A stretch of 64,000 nucleotides of DNA from Temnothorax longispinosus (lineage: Eukaryota > Arthropoda > Insecta > Hymenoptera > Formicidae): assembly GCF_030848805.1 (NCBI RefSeq), contig NC_092358.1, positions 5,766,001 through 5,830,000 on the forward strand. The letters are read 5' to 3'. Position 1 is the first letter of the stretch; every line of letters starts with the position of its first letter. Positions 61,052 through 64,000 of this stretch are shown piece after piece. Below the pieces are notes generated by a model. That model was given only the letters and a program-made list of their open reading frames with translations. It had not been told where the DNA came from and ran no database searches. Made by a program: the position numbers and the translations under genes.

Positions 61052-64000
61052 ATCATTAACTACTTGATAACTTTAATATTAATATGAGGCATATTAAAAA
61101 TTAAAAATTGTGATTTAGAATTTTTTATTTTATAATTATAGTTTTTTTTAACAGATCAAATATATGATAAAATTGCAACAAACTAAAACATTGTACTAAA
61201 AGACAATGTTTTGTCTAATTGTATCGATAGAAAGAAAACAATTAATTTTCTATTAGAATTAGTCAATGGCTGATTAGTTAATTAGTCTCTCTATTTTCGA
61301 TCTCGGTTTAAAATATGAAACAAAGTTCTCTAACTGATGGTTTAAAAAATGGAAGAAAGTTCTCTAACTGATGCGGTGTCTCGTAAAACGATAAGCTCAA
61401 AGTAATCGCTAAATAACTTGAATGAATAAATAATTATAAAGCGTGATGATGAATTTTAATGACATTTGCTTTTGCGCCGGCAGTGTTTCTTGTAGGCTTA
61501 TAGTATTATCGTAGCGTTCTATATAGGTGCGTATATATATCCGCTCCGTAGACGCCAGGAATTCCATAATGCATACAAATATCCGTAGCTGTCGTTTATC
61601 GATAGGCGGATGCGAATCCGAACGTCATGAGAGTATCGTTTTCACATTTGCCTCGGTATGCGCTAAACGTCAGCGCTAAATACCAAAGCCGTATACGCCC
61701 CCTACTGCAGCTCGCACAATCGGTCAACGACGACAGCGAGCTGCTGATTCGATCGTATGCTAATTTCATTGCTGAACACGTCCGTAGCAATCTTCGACGG
61801 CATTAACTCTTTGACACTTTGACTGTTGCGTTATACATGACGCCCGTTCGGAGTCGGAGCACGATGGGAAATGCAGAGTAATACAGTTGAAGCAGATAAA
61901 CGATTTTACATGCATGAATAAATTGCGAATGTTGAATACAATTTTTTCATACTTTTAATATGAAAAGAATTGTTGTCGGCGTTCCTCGCTCCGTTCTTAA
62001 GAAAACTGATATCGAAAATCGAAAGATTTTTAGTATATCTTTCGTTAAATACGCTTGGATAACTTTTAATTACATCGCGAGAAAAATCGTCTGTATTTAT
62101 TCAATAAGTTTTAATCATTCCCTTAAAAGATATTATGGATAATTAGCTGAGGTAATTAGCTGATTCTCTTTTTATTGAGTTATTTAAAAAACTTAATTGA
62201 TATCGAATGACAAGAGATCTTGTTTTAATTAGCTAACGTTGTAATGTAACTAACATTTGCGGTAACGGAGCAGTATTAATGGATTAACTGTATCGAATGG
62301 CACTCCTTTCCATTTGATTTCAAATGCCGTAGCATCGCTCTTTGTGTCCCCTTTACCTGTGCCTGGTGCCGGCTTTTGCCCGTGCTGCTTTGATGAGCAC
62401 GCATTCTCCATCCCGTTTACTATCAGGTGGATTTCAGCTAGTGACGTTTACGACACACAACGCGACACAATACGAGCAGGCCGAAGAGACGGAAGAACCG
62501 CAAGAGAGGCCTAAGTGCAAATACCTGTTTCCGGAAACGGATAGCTTCCTGCTTTTCGCGCGCTTAATCCGCGATCGGTGTATCGATCGTGCATATACTC
62601 GGTTAATCGTAACGCCGCTCTCCAAATTAATCTATTAGATTTTTTCCTCATTTGTTAAAATGAAATATATAATTCTTATATTCTTGTTTACAAAAAATAG
62701 TTAATCATTTGATTCATTTATCTTATTTTTAATTAAACATATATCGCTATGGATTTTTTTAGCTATAAAATCGCTGATTCGTTCTCGACGAACAATCAAA
62801 GTTTGACGAAAATATGTTTACAATACCTGCTACGTATCATAGGATTTAGTTGCCTTTTACCTAATACTTTTTTTTTATACCTTTCGAGTCGTCCGATATC
62901 ACTTGTCACGCCGTGCGCTGTCGACATTCGGCAGATACGACGCCCACAATGGCGCGTTTGCGGTTGTATCTATCCGTCGCCTTTTCCCGCGACGGGAGAT
63001 AAAAATCCACCGGAGATGTATATTCCCACGGAGGGATCGAAGGGATACAGCGGCGCGCGAGGGAGAGGATCGGAAACGAGGGAGGCAACGGGAGAGAGGA
63101 AAATCGGGCAAGGCGAGAGGACGGGAAGGAAGGAGCGACGCGCGATCCACTCTCTCGGATTCCTCTCGTCTAAGCCAGAAACTCGCCTTATTGTGTGGCT
63201 TCTTTGCCGTTTTCAGCGCGAGTTGTATACTTCTTCGAGTAAAGTCTTACTAAAGTCGCAGAATGATCTATTTCCTCTCGTTTCTTGAAGCCGTCTTTAG
63301 CTGATAAGACTGTTGCGCCAATAGTCAAAGCTACGATTTCTCTATCCGTTTTATTTCGGTTTCACGAGGCGATTAAGGTACGCGGCAATCGACATTTTCA
63401 AACGCGCGTAAAATAATCATATTTTAAATGGAATAGTGCTTTAATCTATAGCGCTTGATCGCAAAATGATTTTAGAATTCTCTTTATGACAAGTAATACT
63501 AAAATAATTTATTAATTCTATAGAATTTACTTACCATATACACGGAGGAGGCGTATAATACTCCACAATGTGCGCGCGCGCGACTCTATTATTCCGTTCT
63601 ACAATTCCTGACTCTCGGTATCTCTCAATGAGGAAACGTGGCGAACTTTACTCGACTCAAAGTATCTTGACAGCCCTATTCATCACGTAACGTAAGGTAG
63701 CACTCAGATCCATAACACTCAACACGGTAATGACTGGTAGAGCTCAGTGAGAGCTTTTATTTCGCGAGACGTGTCGGCGTCGCGTTGATGCATCGATTTA
63801 CGCGTCTATGGACATCGGCACGTGTGTACAATCCAATGAATGCAATTCGCTCGTTGCAGATGCGTCGAATGAGCGCGAGTCCGGTAAACGTAATCGGGCT
63901 ACGGAGCGAGTGGGTGCATTCAGTGCGTTTGCACCAAGCGAATTAATGCACACCTGGCTGTATGCGTCGCGTTTATAGTCACTTCCTGTATACGGGGTGT

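Larger units (their letters stand above)
55583..64000. other. Presumed long intron or intergenic sequence
   Basis: No recognisable coding exon. Contains an element-like patch at about 57880-57990, a possible minus-strand exon (58511-58676), a TC microsatellite, a TTAA-flanked element and a GC-richer patch at 62.9-63.2 kb. A minus-strand donor-like ATATG|GTAAGT sits at 63536 without other support. Confidence 0.4.

Overview
The window looks like nuclear DNA from an insect, most likely a hymenopteran and possibly an ant. Genes carry short introns (about 70-250 bp) and consensus GT-AG splice sites. Large AT-rich spacers alternate with very CpG-rich islands, and there are microsatellites and small inverted-repeat elements. 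There is no operon structure, no rRNA, and I saw no tRNA. Only one gene can be named with confidence. The rest is partial gene starts, untranslated exons and long stretches without recognisable coding sequence.

Left part, 1-35.9 kb. One minus-strand gene is visible through its 5' end. A CpG-rich island (34.2-35.9 kb) holds a probable untranslated first exon ending at 35297. The second exon (30234-28903) contains the start codon and 354 codons of a low-complexity, Ser/Ala/Gly/Pro-rich protein that ends in the beginning of a coiled coil. A further minus-strand coding exon lies at 2335-2200 and may belong to the same gene, which would then span more than 33 kb and continue beyond the left edge. 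The space between is mostly AT-rich, with a small MITE, a cluster of perfect TCF/Pangolin-type sites, tandem duplications and a strong Z-DNA-type CG run.

Middle, 37.1-42.5 kb. A compact 14-exon minus-strand gene encodes a THADA/Trm732-family protein. I traced every exon junction by splice consensus and reading phase; the model gives 1311 residues. Two features stand out. The model lacks the first ~600 residues of vertebrate THADA, with a TATA-like promoter directly upstream of the shortened start. It also needs a GC-AG intron.

Right part, 42.8-64 kb. From 42.8 to about 49 kb nothing coding is visible, although a 53-bp repeat pair occurs there. A broad CpG island (about 50.4-53.7 kb) looks like the promoter and 5' untranslated exon(s) of a plus-strand gene. 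Its probable first coding exon is tiny (55527-55582; an 11-codon start), and the rest lies beyond the window or in exons I could not identify. A short minus-strand coding exon (53544-53509) with an excellent donor suggests a transcript running antisense to that island. From 55.6 kb to the end is presumably a long intron, with a TTAA-flanked element, microsatellites and one possible stray exon.

No prokaryote-like system, CRISPR array or intact transposon is present. The strongest leads are the N-terminally short THADA gene, the TCF site cluster, and the long coiled-coil gene.
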